Shown: in pieces, positions 50,906 through 61,468 of the stretch
Numbering within the stretch: the stretch's first letter is position 1
How the letters are laid out: each line of letters begins with the position of its first letter
Origin: Xiphias gladius
Lineage: Eukaryota; Chordata; Actinopteri; Istiophoriformes; Xiphiidae
Reading direction: 5' to 3'
DNA length: 64,000 bases
NCBI RefSeq assembly: GCF_016859285.1
Contig: NC_053416.1
Location: 14,242,001 to 14,306,000, forward strand
Made by a program: the position numbers and the translations under genes
The notes under the pieces: model-generated
Told to the model about the DNA's origin: nothing
The model's input: the letters and a program-made list of their open reading frames with translations, nothing else
Databases searched by the model: none

Positions 50906-51308
50906 GGGGGGGCTTATCTTACAACAGATATTCCCTCATTCTGTGTTGTGATGATGATGATGATGATGGAGAGCAAAATTTCCCAGAGATGTTCAATTTA
51001 GTCTAGATCTGGTGACTGTGAAGGCCACAGCATCCTACTCACATCATTTTAATACACTTTGGACCATTCAGTGAGCCCTCCTGCCCCGTGTAGGGACAGT
51101 AACCACGATTCCTTGTGTGTCTCGACTCATTCAGTCAAGGTCTTCCTTTAATTTGTCGACTGTCTGTAGGTCAGCTAGCTTCAAGTGCGGCGGCGTTTCA
51201 CTCACCACTAACAGAGAAGTGATTCACCACGAAAATGTACGCTGACAGTCTGATCACTAACGTTGTACCTTAACATAGCCCGTACCTGGTGTCTGCTTCG
51301 GTACTCAC

Positions 51309-51420
51309 CGGTTTTGTTTCCACCGACCTGAAGCAGGAACAGACCTCTTCTGCGTGATGACCAATCCGTCAAGGTCAAGACACTGACGTCTGCTCTACGG
51401 CACCGCGATAGTCTGGCGAC
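51309..51420 (-). other. Candidate non-coding first exon of rabgef1
   Basis: A strong donor on the minus strand (AAAACCG|GTGAGTACC, exon end 51309) lies about 1.3 kb upstream of the acceptor of the first coding exon, in a less AT-rich stretch with CpGs (51180-51660). The 5' limit is a guess. Confidence 0.35.
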
Positions 51421-52640
51421 TACATTATTATCAAGAGATTAGACATTAGAGGCATTTGTTCAATTTACGATCCCAAAGAAGACAAACTGTTTCGAAAGCA
51501 GAGGATCGTTTTTGCCAAGGAAATCTGATTAAAGTCAGTAGTCTCTTTACTTCGGCAAAAGGGACTAATTTTCCAGGATGGGCCAATGTCCTCACGTAGC
51601 AAACCGCAAAGCGAGGGTCATGTGACCGACGGAGATCACCGAGTTAGTACGGAGCAGTACGGCGGGGTCTTTTTCTTTACTTTATTTATTCGTTTTTATT
51701 ATTACTGCAAATAACAACAACAACAAACGAAGACAGGTATTGATACAGATGATCATACATCACAATGACACACAGTGGCCAAGAGTGTTACATATAAGTA
51801 TTTTGAAATACACACATTTCATAAGGTAAGTACCGCATCATTTGCATGAAGGTTGGACATTTAGGCACTGACTTGTATTTCCATTTGTCTTCATGGAACC
51901 ACTACAAGTTTTAAATCCCAAAATCTTTCAACAACACTACCTGTTACTTGATAGTCATTGTTATTTATTTTCTTATCAGTGTGACATCATTATTGTTGGC
52001 GGGGCTGAAAGGCAAAGGGAGTTTGGTTTGCATGTGTAGAAGGGAAAGTTAACTGAAAAAAAAAATGAAAAGTGACATATAGGGATGTGTGTTTTTGCCA
52101 ACAATGATATAGCCTGGATTTAACATAGCATGGAGTAATTAGTGAATCTATATGCCAGTCTGTTGAGGAAAAAATTAACTGACATCTCGCCAAAAGTTGT
52201 GAGAATGGGAATAGATCTTTGCACTTCTTTGTAAAAAAAAAACAAAACAAAAAAAAAGACCTCAGCGTTAATACCAAGGAATGACTCTAAAAGACACCTC
52301 TTTTATCTTATTATTAATCCAAAATTGATGAGATATGGGATTATTCAGGTAAGATATTACAAATTACACAAAGACATAGTCTTTCTGGAATTAAGTACAA
52401 ATATTGTGGTTAGCCTATTGGATTTTTTTTTTTTCTCGAGGAGAAACAGATATGACCAAGAGGATCTGCAGAAAGATATGCTGCTGGGTGCAAAGTCATG
52501 ATCAAAATCCCCAATGAATCCAATTACATTAAATCAGTTAACAAACCGTGAATCCTGCTATTTCTACACTGTGATAGTATTACTTTTATATGATCTGAAT
52601 ACTTCTACCGCTCAAAGATATCAAGCTAAACAAACATAAG
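51421..52640. other. Intergenic DNA between rabgef1 and the U6 array
   Basis: AT-rich, with A runs near 52227-52255 and poly-T near 52424-52433. No gene seen. Confidence 0.5.
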
Positions 52641-53238
52641 CAAAACTATCTACAATACAGGTCAGACTGTTACTGTGAAAGTGTACACGTAATATCAGAT
52701 AGTACTAGCAAAATAGTCACATGTCATGATAGAGGAATGTAGTTATAATTATTATTACTGTTATTTAAACCATGTCAATGCTATAACCTTCACGGTGGGT
52801 GATGGGGACCTCTGTTGGTGACTTTATAGATGCTCTTTATTTTGGCAGGGAATATGGAATAGGGGTAAGAGTTTGCATAGTATTAATTAATGCTATTAAA
52901 CTAAAATAATATCACCATGTATCACACTAACTAACTTTACCTTAATCTGAAGCTATATGCAATTCATCCGCGAAATGCCTCGTTCTCCTGATAGTAAAGT
53001 TCGCAAACATTTCATTTTTATTTTGACGGTTTACTTCGACTTCCGGTTCACCCTCTCCATTGATTTCAGTCACAACGCAAGGAAAAAATTGGAAAATAAA
53101 CATTACACCGCACCAAAAAAAACCTGCAGTTTCTTACACAATGTTACGGACACTGGAAAAACGGGCCAGTTTCTCAGTTTTTTTCGGTTTTTGACGTGAA
53201 AACCGACTATAGTTAAAATCTTGAAAAAGATATCTCTG

Positions 53239-53288
53239 AAAAATGAGGAACGCTTCACGAATTTGCGTGTCATCCTTGCGCAGGGGCC

Positions 53289-53329
<41 letters not shown>

Positions 53330-53344
53330 TTATCGAAATAACAC
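53239..53344 (-). ncRNA. U6 snRNA (variant 5' stem), copy 1
   Basis: 106 nt on the minus strand. It contains the U6 core: AUAUACUAAAAUUGGAACGA, the ACAGAGA box that pairs with the 5' splice site, the AGC triad (GAUUAGCAUGG) and the internal stem-loop (CCCCUGCGCAAGGAUGACAC, then GCAAAUUCGUGAAGCGUUCC), all as in vertebrate U6. The 5' end is GUGUUAU-UUCG-AUAACAC, a perfect 7-bp stem. The usual vertebrate stem is GUGCU(C/U)GC-UUCG-GCAGCAC with a bulge. The 3' end is UUCCUCAUUUUU, with T5 at 53239-53243 as the Pol III stop. TATA and PSE are in place, so it is probably expressed. Confidence 0.88.
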
Positions 53345-53412
53345 GACCTTACCCTGTCGCTGTTCGGTTAATATAGGGGGTCGGGTCCGGAATGCACCAC
53401 AGTCATGGTGAC
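53345..53412 (-). promoter_or_regulatory. Pol III snRNA promoter of U6 copy 1 (PSE + TATA)
   Basis: TATATTA at 53369-53375 lies at -25 to -31. A PSE-like element, GTCACCATGACTGTGGTGCA, at 53393-53412 lies at -49 to -68. Both positions are those expected of vertebrate U6 genes. Further up, at about -133 to -146, TGCAATTCCC replaces the element that lies near -235 in copies 2-4. Confidence 0.75.
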
Positions 53413-53548
53413 GGCTGCACAGAGGCAATAAGACAGGAAAGTGACTCTACGTGGCTTTATCAAGGCAGAGGACCGACGGGAATTGCATTTAGCAGCTAAA
53501 GAGCCAGATATTTCCCTCAGGAATTGGTAGAGACCAAAAACGGAGCTA

Positions 53549-53845
53549 AGAGAGAGGGAATATTGGACTTCCATGTCTTAATTATTTGACAGAAAGAAAA
53601 ACAGAAGCAAGTTGATAAAAGACAACTCTGCTAATTATAAACTCAAAGAATGAAGATCCTAAAATTTGATCTTTTTTTCTTTTCCCTCTACAAGACAAAG
53701 CTACAAGATGGGGGGTGGAGGAACTGTCATTGTAGACATTCTAATTTGCAATGATTCAGATTATGTTGGCACAAATGATATGGAGCAAACCTGGGATTTC
53801 TGGGGCCCCTGGACGAGTGGAAATTTAGCCTTGTCTGACTCTATA
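53549..53845. repeat. Dispersed repeat, copy 2 (near-identical to 50612-50905)
   Basis: Same sequence as at 50612, sitting between U6 units 1 and 2. Its left neighbour (53490-53548, AGCCAGATATTTCCCTCAGG and on) is a common fish repeat end. Confidence 0.85.
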
Positions 53846-54335
53846 CTGGAGTCAGATAAGAGCCAGATATTTCTTTCACGGTGGGTGATGGGGACCTCTG
53901 TTGGTGACTTTATAGATGCTCTTCATTTGCGCAGGGGATATGGAATAGGGGTAAGAGTTTGCACAGTATTAATTAATGCCATTCGACTAAAATTAAATCA
54001 CCATGTATCACACTAACTAACTTTACCTTAATCTGATGCTATATGCAATTCATCCGCGAAATGCCTCGTTCTCCTGATAGTAAAGTTCGCAAACATTTCA
54101 TTTTTATTTTGACGGTTTACTTTGACTTCCGGTTCACCCTCTCCATTGATTTCAGTCACATGTGGCCTTCACAACGCAAGGAAAAAATTGGAAAATAAAC
54201 ATTACACCGCACCAAAAAACCTGCAGTTTCTTACACAATGTTACGGACACTGGAAAAATGGGCCAGTTTCTTAGTTTTTTTCGGTTTTTGACGTGAAAAC
54301 CGACTATAGTTAAAATCTTGAAAAAGATATCTCTG

Positions 54336-54385
54336 AAAAATGAGGAACGCTTCACGAATTTGCGTGTCATCCTTGCGCAGGGGCC

Positions 54386-54426
<41 letters not shown>

Positions 54427-54441
54427 TTATCGAAATAACAC
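54336..54441 (-). ncRNA. U6 snRNA (variant 5' stem), copy 2
   Basis: Identical to copy 1 over the 106 nt as far as I can read, including the altered 5' stem, ACAGAGA, AGC triad, internal stem-loop and T5 end (54336-54340). Confidence 0.88.
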
Positions 54442-54680
54442 GACCTTACTCTGTCGCTGTTCGGTGCATATATGGGGTCGGGTCCGGAATGCACCACAGT
54501 CATGGTGACGGCTTCACAGAGGCAATAAGGCAGGAAAGTGACTCTACGTGGCTTTATCAAGGCCTAAAACAACAGTATACAGAGGTCTGACTGCTGTGTT
54601 GTGAACTTATTGTGACTCGCAGTGACTCGGTCCAGGTTCTGTTTCCCGTGCTCAGGAGTTTGAGGATAGACGGGAATTGT
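54442..54680 (-). promoter_or_regulatory. Promoter of U6 copy 2 (distal element, PSE, TATA)
   Basis: The TATA region at about 54466-54472 is altered (TATATGC instead of TATATTA). The PSE is at 54490-54509, again -49 to -68. ACAATTCCCG at 54671-54680, about -230 to -240, resembles the core of a ZNF143/Staf site (ACTACAATTCCC type) at the distance of a distal enhancer; this last reading is inference. Confidence 0.65.
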
Positions 54681-55185
54681 ATGCAGTGAGCCTTTACCTC
54701 AGACACCAAGGATTGGTTTGCAGCTGGCGGGAGAACGAAAGGTTAACTCCCAGCGACCCCTTCAGCCCTCCTCTCAGAGGCACTACCCCACCTCCCTCAA
54801 AGCATTTTCATGTCTTCAAATATGATTTAGTTTTTCTCCATCAGGGGTTTAGACTACAAAATCCTGCATACTGTCAGTTGTATGCCAGATTAAAAACTAA
54901 ATGTACATTTACCCCTAATTGTTAACAAAACCCATCCCGATGTGTGCCAAAAACAACACAATTCCATCTAAATAAAATATACAACTAAAAATAATGAACC
55001 TACATAAGCAAAAAGAAGCAAAACTGATAATAAAATTAACAGCCAAACTAAATCCAACCAAAACAAATGAAACCCTGTTTGTCCAGGGTGTCCCTAAATC
55101 TGTGTATCCCTGCCTGTGTCAGGGACCGCAGGAGAGGGAGCTGCACAGGTGTGTGATGTCTGGGTAGAGCTGCAGAAAACTGGTT

Positions 55186-55906
55186 GTGCCAACATTACAC
55201 ATTATTGATTATAAATTACTAACATGCTTTTTATCACTGTTGTTTGTTAATTGTGCTATTTTAAATAAATAGGGATAATGCCCTGTCTAAGTGTTTCCCA
55301 GCAGAAAGTCTTTACTCTGAACTGTTTATCACCGTCACCTTCCAATGTTCAAGTCAGACTCAGGGCCACACTAACCCACTACTGGGTCTGGGCAACAACT
55401 GGGCTGTGGATCTCAACTGAACACACAACCCAATTTTCCCAGAGTCCCAGAAACTTCACAATTTTTTCAGAGCTTGAATGCGCAGCCTCGGATTTCCTGT
55501 GTGTCAGCTTGTGATAATTTGAACAAGCGAAACGTCATTTAAAAATATGCACCATGTGAGAATAATATCACTTGATATTTTTATGTTAAGAGTGACAACA
55601 TGAAAACGACGCGACAAAGTGAAGGAGGTTGTAGTGATGAACCTGCAGCTCCCCTCGGCTGTACGCAGCTTATATTGAGTTTCAGCTCATTGTTTATATG
55701 TCTGGGCCACAACTTTACTGTTTTGATTCACTCTCACTAGCGTTGTTTTTGGCTGCAGGAGGCAGCTGTTTCCAGTGAAAAAGCTCTAAAAACCCACTGT
55801 ACACTACCTGCTCAGCTGCAAACAGGAGACAGACACAATAAGCGACCAGCTGCTGAACATAGTTGAGCATTTAGCAACTAAAGAGATATTTCTAAAGATA
55901 TTTCCT
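55186..55906. other. Spacer between U6 units 2 and 3 with a dispersed repeat
   Basis: The stretch about 55660-55906 (GTGAAAAAGCTCTAAAAACC, CACTGTACACTACCTG and on) is a copy of a repeat seen again at 63765-64000. The frame at 55278-55514 is not recognisable as a gene. Confidence 0.55.
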
Positions 55907-56502
55907 TCACGGTGGGTGATGTGGACCTCTGTTGGTGACTTTACAGATGCTCTTCATTTGCGCAGGGGATATGGAATAGGGGTAAGAGTTTGCACAGTAT
56001 TAATTAATGCCATTCGACTAAAATTAAATCACTATGTATCACACTAACTAGCTAACTTTACCTTAATCTGATGCTATATGCAATTCATCTGCGAAATGCC
56101 TCGTTCTCCTGATAGTAAAGTTCGCAAACATTTCATTTTTATTTTGACGGTTTACTTTGACTTCCGGTTCACCCTCTCCATTGATTTCAGTCACATGTGG
56201 CCTTCACAACGCAAGGAAAAAATTGGAAAATAAACATTACACCGCACCAAAAAAAATTCCGTTTCTTACACAATGTTACGGACACTGGAAAAAATTGGAA
56301 AAACGGGCCATTTTCTTCGTTTTTGGTTTTTGACGTGAAAACGGATTAAAGTTAAATATCTTGTTTTGATGCAGTTTTTTTCTCAGAAGGTTTGAAACAG
56401 ACACTTCTGACTCGTGCCGCTGCGCTGCAGCACCGCCGCCGGTGGCGCTGTCTCACCCAAATAAAAAGTTGAACAGGACAAAAATGCTACTTTATATCTC
56501 TG

Positions 56503-56552
56503 AAAAATGAGGAACGCTTCACGAATTTGCGTGTCATCCTTGCGCAGGGGCC

Positions 56553-56593
<41 letters not shown>

Positions 56594-56608
56594 TTATCGA
56601 AATAACAC
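56503..56608 (-). ncRNA. U6 snRNA (variant 5' stem), copy 3
   Basis: Same 106-nt sequence as copies 1, 2 and 4, with the T5 end at 56503-56507. The inserted 130 bp lies after the terminator and should not disturb it. Confidence 0.88.
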
Positions 56609-56854
56609 GACCTTACTATGTCGCTGTTCGGTTAATATAGGGGGTCGGGTCCGGAATGCACCACAGTCATGGTGACGGCTGCACCGAGGCAATAAGGCAG
56701 GAAAGTGACTCTACGTGGCTTTATCAAGGAAGAAATCAACAGTATACAGAGTTTTGGCTGCTGTGTTGTGAACCCTGTACTTATCGTGGCTCACAGTGAC
56801 TCGGTCTAGGTTCTGTTTCCCGTGCTCAGGAGTTTGAGGACCGACGGGAATTGT
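56609..56854 (-). promoter_or_regulatory. Promoter of U6 copy 3 (distal element, PSE, TATA)
   Basis: TATATTA at about 56633-56639 (-25 to -31), PSE at 56657-56676 (-49 to -68), and the distal ACAATTCCCG word at about 56845-56854 (-237 to -246). Confidence 0.7.
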
Positions 56855-57538
56855 ATGCAGTGAGCCTTTACCTCAGACACCAATGATTGGTTTGCAGCTG
56901 GCGGGAGAACAAAAGGTTAACTCCCAGCGTCCCCTTCAGCCCTCCTCTCAGAGGCACTACCCCGCCTCCCTCCCGGAAGTACCAGCGTGGCCGGTTTTAC
57001 GTTGTTAAATCAGAGCCTGGGCAGAAACGAGCCTGTACGAACATAAACATTAGATATAAATAGTCCAAATAAAAACGACTAAAACCCCGCTTCTTCCTCT
57101 ACCGGCTGCTTCTTTTGTTTTCAATCATTAAATTCAATTGCAGTTCCACAAACTCACCACCAGGTGTCAGTGTATAACCGGTCTGCGGGGCGCTGTGTGG
57201 GACAGGGAGAGAAACAGAGTACCCAACATTAGTGACAAAAACTGGATTTATATACATGCATATGTCCTTGGTGTGAATTGTTGTATTGTTTAACAATAAT
57301 TTATGCAAGGAACTCGCCAAACCGTGTTCTATTGATACAATGTGATAATTTAGAGTCTTGTCGTTTTTCCACAAAGTATTTTCATGTCTTCAAATATGAT
57401 TTAGTTTTTCTCCATCAGGGGACTACAAAATCCGGCATACAACTGACACCCAGTACCGTTGTCACCGCTGTTCACCTTACAGTCTGCTATCAGAGGACGC
57501 AGCCAGAAGACCACAGTGAGTGTATTTACAGAGCACAT

Positions 57539-57620
57539 GCACTCAGTTGTCAGTTTATTAGGAACACCTAGTTAAAACTAATGCAGTCTAATTCAACAGT
57601 CCTGTTCAGATTTTGCTGAA
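57539..57620. mobile_element. Left part of a split MITE
   Basis: CACTCAGTTGTCAGTTTATT, then GGAACACCTAG, then CTAATGCAGTCTAATTCAAC matches the left part of the MITE at 16642. Similarity stops at GCTGAAACTG near 57620. The continuation of that family (AGAGGTGTT and on) resumes at 59484. Confidence 0.75.
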
Positions 57621-58315
57621 ACTGTTTTTTTTCCTCTTTTTAAAAAATCAAAGTTCAGATACATCACATATATTCAGACTATTTTATCTAAATATTTTAT
57701 CTAAAATACAGGTCAGACTGTTACTGTGAAAGTGTACACGTAATATCATATAGTACTAGCAAAAATAGTCACATGTCATGATACAGGAATGTAGTTATAA
57801 TTATTATTACTGTTATTTAAACCATGTCAATGCTATAACCCTCACGGTGGGTGATGGGGACCTCTGTTGGTGACTTTATAGATACTCATTATTTGGGCAG
57901 GGAATATGGAATAGGGGTAAGAGTTTGCAAAGTATTAATTAATGCAATTCGACTAAAATTAAATCACTATGTATCACACTAACTAGCTAACTTTACCTTA
58001 ATCTGAAGCTATATGCAATTCATCCGCGAAATGCCTCGTTCTCCTGATAGTAAAGTTCGCAAACAATTCATTTTTATTTTGACGGTTTACTTCGACTTCC
58101 GGTCCACCCTCTCCATTGATTTCAGTCACATGTGGCCTTCACAACGCAAGGAAAAAATTGGAAAATAAACATTACACCGCACCCAAAAAAACTGCCGTTT
58201 CTTACACAATGTTATTGACACTGGAAAAAATTGGAAAAAACGGGCCAGTTTCTTCGTTTTTGGTTTTTGACGTGAAAACCGACTATAGTTAAATATCTTG
58301 AAAAATCTAACTATG

Positions 58316-58365
58316 AAAAATGAGGAACGCTTCACGAATTTGCGTGTCATCCTTGCGCAGGGGCC

Positions 58366-58406
<41 letters not shown>

Positions 58407-58421
58407 TTATCGAAATAACAC
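58316..58421 (-). ncRNA. U6 snRNA (variant 5' stem), copy 4
   Basis: Same 106-nt sequence as the other copies, with the T5 end at 58316-58320. After the terminator its 3' flank differs slightly from copies 1-3. Confidence 0.88.
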
Positions 58422-58660
58422 GACCTTACTATGTCGCTGTTCGGTTAATATAGGGGGTCGGGTCCGGAATGCACCACAGTCATGGTGACGGCTGCACAGA
58501 GGCAATAAGGCAGGAAAGTGACTCTAAGTGGCTTTATCAAGGCCTAAAACAACAGTATACAGAGTTTTGGCTGCTGTGTTGTGAACTTATTGTGACTCGC
58601 AGTGACTCGGTCCAGGTTCTGTTTCCCGTGCTCAGGAGTTTGAAGACCGACGGGAATTGT
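58422..58660 (-). promoter_or_regulatory. Promoter of U6 copy 4 (distal element, PSE, TATA)
   Basis: TATATTA at 58446-58452 (-25 to -31), PSE at 58470-58489 (-49 to -68), and the distal ACAATTCCCG word at 58651-58660 (-230 to -239). Confidence 0.7.
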
Positions 58661-59483
58661 ATGCAGTGAGCCTTTACCTCAGACACCAAGGATTGGTTTG
58701 CAGCTGGCGGGAGAACGAAAGGTTAACTCCCAGCGACCCCTTCAGCCCTCCTCTCAGAGGCACTACCCCACCTCCCTCAAAGCATTTTCATGTCTTCAAA
58801 TATGATTTAGTTTTTCTCCATCAGGGGTTTAGACTACAAAATCCTGCATACTGTCAGTTGTATGCCAGATTAAAAACTAAATGTACATTTACCCCTAATT
58901 GTTAACAAAACCCATCCCGATGTGTGCCAAAAACAACACAATTCCATCTAAATAAAATATACAACTAGAAGCAATGAACCAACATAAGCAAAAAGAAGCA
59001 AAACTAATAATAAAATTAACAGTCAAACTAAACCAAACCAAAACAAATGAAACCCTGTTTGTCCAGGGTGTCCCTAAATCTGTGTATCCCTGCCTGTGTC
59101 AGGGACCGCAGGAGAGGGAGCTGCACAGGTGTGTGATGTCTGGGTAGAGCTGCAGAAAAGTGGCTGTGCCAACCCTCAAGCCTCAAAGATGTCTTGTACA
59201 AATAGACGATTGGGATTGATTTATATATCTTTCTTTTTTTATGTTTTGGTTTGTTTTGGGGTTTTTTTGTTTTTTTTTAATGAATTTGACAAAGGTTTTA
59301 TGCTCCACAGTGACCAGCGGATGTGATTGAATTGTGAGAATAGCTTTTCTATACATGGTTATTGGAACTTGTTAAATATTTGGTGATTTCTTTTACTCTG
59401 AATGCGTCCTTTTAGGGTGCAATGTCGATTAAGTTAAGTTCTCTGTTCTTGTAATTTTTTATTATTGTTTTGTGTGCAATGAA

Positions 59484-59605
59484 TTAAAGAGGTGTTGATG
59501 CAACTGTGTGAGCATTTTGGATGCTGTGGTCTGTGGTGCTTTTGAGCTGTATTGCATTATGTTGATAGGTGTTCCCATTATTTTGTCCACCTCATTCAAA
59601 TCCAA
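59484..59605. mobile_element. Right part of a split MITE
   Basis: AGAGGTGTTGATGCAACTGT, then TGAGCTGTATTGCATTA, then GTCCACCTCATT matches the middle and right part of the MITE at 16642-17050. The far terminal repeat is missing. Confidence 0.65.
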
Positions 59606-61468
59606 TGAGTGACCCAACACTGACCAAAGTGCTTTGATGGAACAATGGGACTATTGGACTGATGATTGCAAACAAATCAAAATACATAACTAAGTAAGAG
59701 GATATGAGTCTTTTTTTTTTTTTTTTTAAAAGCACAGAACATCTGGATAAAATCATAACATATTCTTGTTATGATGAACAGCGCCTCAATGATAAGAAAC
59801 CAGTAGTCAGAAAACACAAGACTAAGAATAAAGACTAAATACACAAAGACCCAAAATGATTGTAATGTGATTTAAAAATTTAATAAGTACAGTTTAGTCA
59901 TTTTTATATGATCATGTCTCATGTATGATAATGTCGTTATTTATTAAGTGCTCAACTGTACTGCGCTTTGGGCTAAATTAAAGACTGATTGTTACCCATA
60001 CTACTTTCATCCAATATTATTTGTAGAGTAAATAAAGTGCTTTTTTTCCTATTTTGAACACCTCAGTCATATTACAGTAACAGGTAATCTGTAATGTATC
60101 CACAAACTCCAATTTTGCCAAATTTAATGTCAATAAATACTCAGAACCGCTCCATGCAGGATTGAATGGTACATAACTTGACGCTGTATGTTTTCTACAC
60201 ATTGGTGAGCATACACATTTAACATCGATCCAGTCGGATCATTTGGAGCATAGGAGCTGTCTTCAGGATGTTTCCTGAACTCTATCAAAGATCTCAAGAC
60301 TTTTAAAGCAGAGCTTCAAACCCAATATCTGGATATTCCAAATCAATTCTGTAATCATGTAAGCGGAACAATTACACACAGGATTTACTGTAGTGGGAGT
60401 ACCGTGCACAGCCTGAAAATGCAACCAAATGCAACAGCCTTATAAATTAATTTACCAAACAGAAGCAAGTTCTATAACTTGTAGCCCACAGATATGACTG
60501 TCTCCTAAAAAATGTAAATTTTACTCTGCCCCTGGGAGCAGATTTGGGATGCTGCGTGATGAATATGGCATGCTTTATTCATGTTGGAGTAATGTAAACT
60601 AATATTTTAATTTATTTTGTTTTTTTTTTTTTTTTCTGCTTTTTTGCTTTATTATTTTTGACTCTTACTTGAGCCATTACCAGAGTTAATGAAAGCTGAG
60701 ATTGCTGACGGTCCGGCAAAGTAAATCTGCCCCTCATAGTGAGCTGACTGCTTGCTTATTGACATTAAGGTTAATGTTCAGTGGTTGTTTCAAAGTCTAA
60801 ATGCCAATTTGATTACAAAAAGTTAGATGAATTCATTTTCATTTTAGGCTGCACTGACTCTGAAATGGATGATTACTATACACTTGCTGTCATGTTGATA
60901 TTTATTTCAGTAATTTCCATTTTTATTCTCTTTCTGACAAAAGCTGACACAATATCACCACTTCTGAAATAGTGATTTTTCGCGGGACAGTTTTTTGTGC
61001 TATTGAACCACATGTTAAATAAATCCTGCACTTTCAACCTTTGACAGGAGAGGTAGAATATGTTTATGTAAACAGACTGTGGTCCAGATGTCCTGCAGCT
61101 CTTTTCCACAGGCGAAGGCAATCAAACAGTCCATTGGTGACGTACCCCTGATGAATTGAAGTCAAGCAGTCAAGCAGTGTCATGCTGAAGGAGTTTCTTC
61201 CACAACTTGGCAACACAAAAAGCTGTTATGTTCCTGTAACTACTGTATGTAATAGTACTACTGTGTATAAACCCTTGTTTCACTTCAGCTAATGCGTTAT
61301 GCATTTCTATTTAAACCCTTGAGTGCTTCGTTGGACTGGTCATGCTGATAACGTCATTCTGACTGGGGCAAATAAACACACAGGGAGTCAGAATCGCAGA
61401 TAACAAGCAGACCTGTTTCACACACATACACATATCAACACACACTGGTTAGACATACAGATATAGCC
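59606..61468. other. Intergenic DNA before the last gene
   Basis: AT-rich. It holds poly-T runs near 59711-59726 and 60621-60635, and a right-end copy of the fold-back element at about 61081-61215. No gene seen; the frame at 60781-60972 is not recognisable. Confidence 0.5.

Larger units (their letters stand above)
52659..53548. repeat. U6-bearing duplicated unit 1
   Basis: From CAGGTCAGACTGTTACTGTG through the phrase CACGGTGGGTGATGGGGACC (about 52791) to beyond the U6 gene. Its upstream (right) part is shortened: after GTGGCTTTATCAAGG it jumps to GGACCGACGGGAATTGCATT and then into another dispersed repeat. Confidence 0.8.
53875..55185. repeat. U6-bearing duplicated unit 2
   Basis: Starts at TTCACGGTGGGTGATGGGGA and continues through the U6 gene to CAGAAAACTGGTTGTGCC. 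The part from about 54555 to 55185 is near-identical to 58535-59165 of unit 4, with only about a dozen differences noted by eye. Confidence 0.85.
55907..56975. repeat. U6-bearing duplicated unit 3
   Basis: Same start phrase as units 2 and 4. It differs by about 130 bp inserted at about 56363-56495, just 3' of the U6 gene (containing GTGCCGCTGCGCTGCAGCAC), and by leaving the shared sequence near 56975, where units 2 and 4 continue together. Confidence 0.82.
57711..59165. repeat. U6-bearing duplicated unit 4
   Basis: Starts like unit 1 (AGGTCAGACTGTTACTGTGA) and ends like unit 2 (CAGAAAAGTGGCTGTGCC). It lies between the two halves of the split MITE. Confidence 0.85.

Noticed and set aside
50722-54016. 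Two nearly identical frames starting MIFFSFPSTRQSYKMG
   Set aside because: Identity comes from a recent DNA duplication of a non-coding repeat; the frames end at different places and a diverged copy near 22.1 kb does not keep the frame.
53239-58421. The idea that the U6 copies are retropseudogenes
   Set aside because: They carry promoter elements at the correct spacing and no poly-A tail, and the core is unbroken. Reverse-transcribed U6 copies lack upstream promoters.
54677-58905. Two identical 82-codon frames (MYAVSLYLRHQGLVCSWREN...) at 54677 and 58657
   Set aside because: They lie in the near-identical tails of U6 units 2 and 4; no sign of coding constraint, and the unit 3 copy diverges within the frame.
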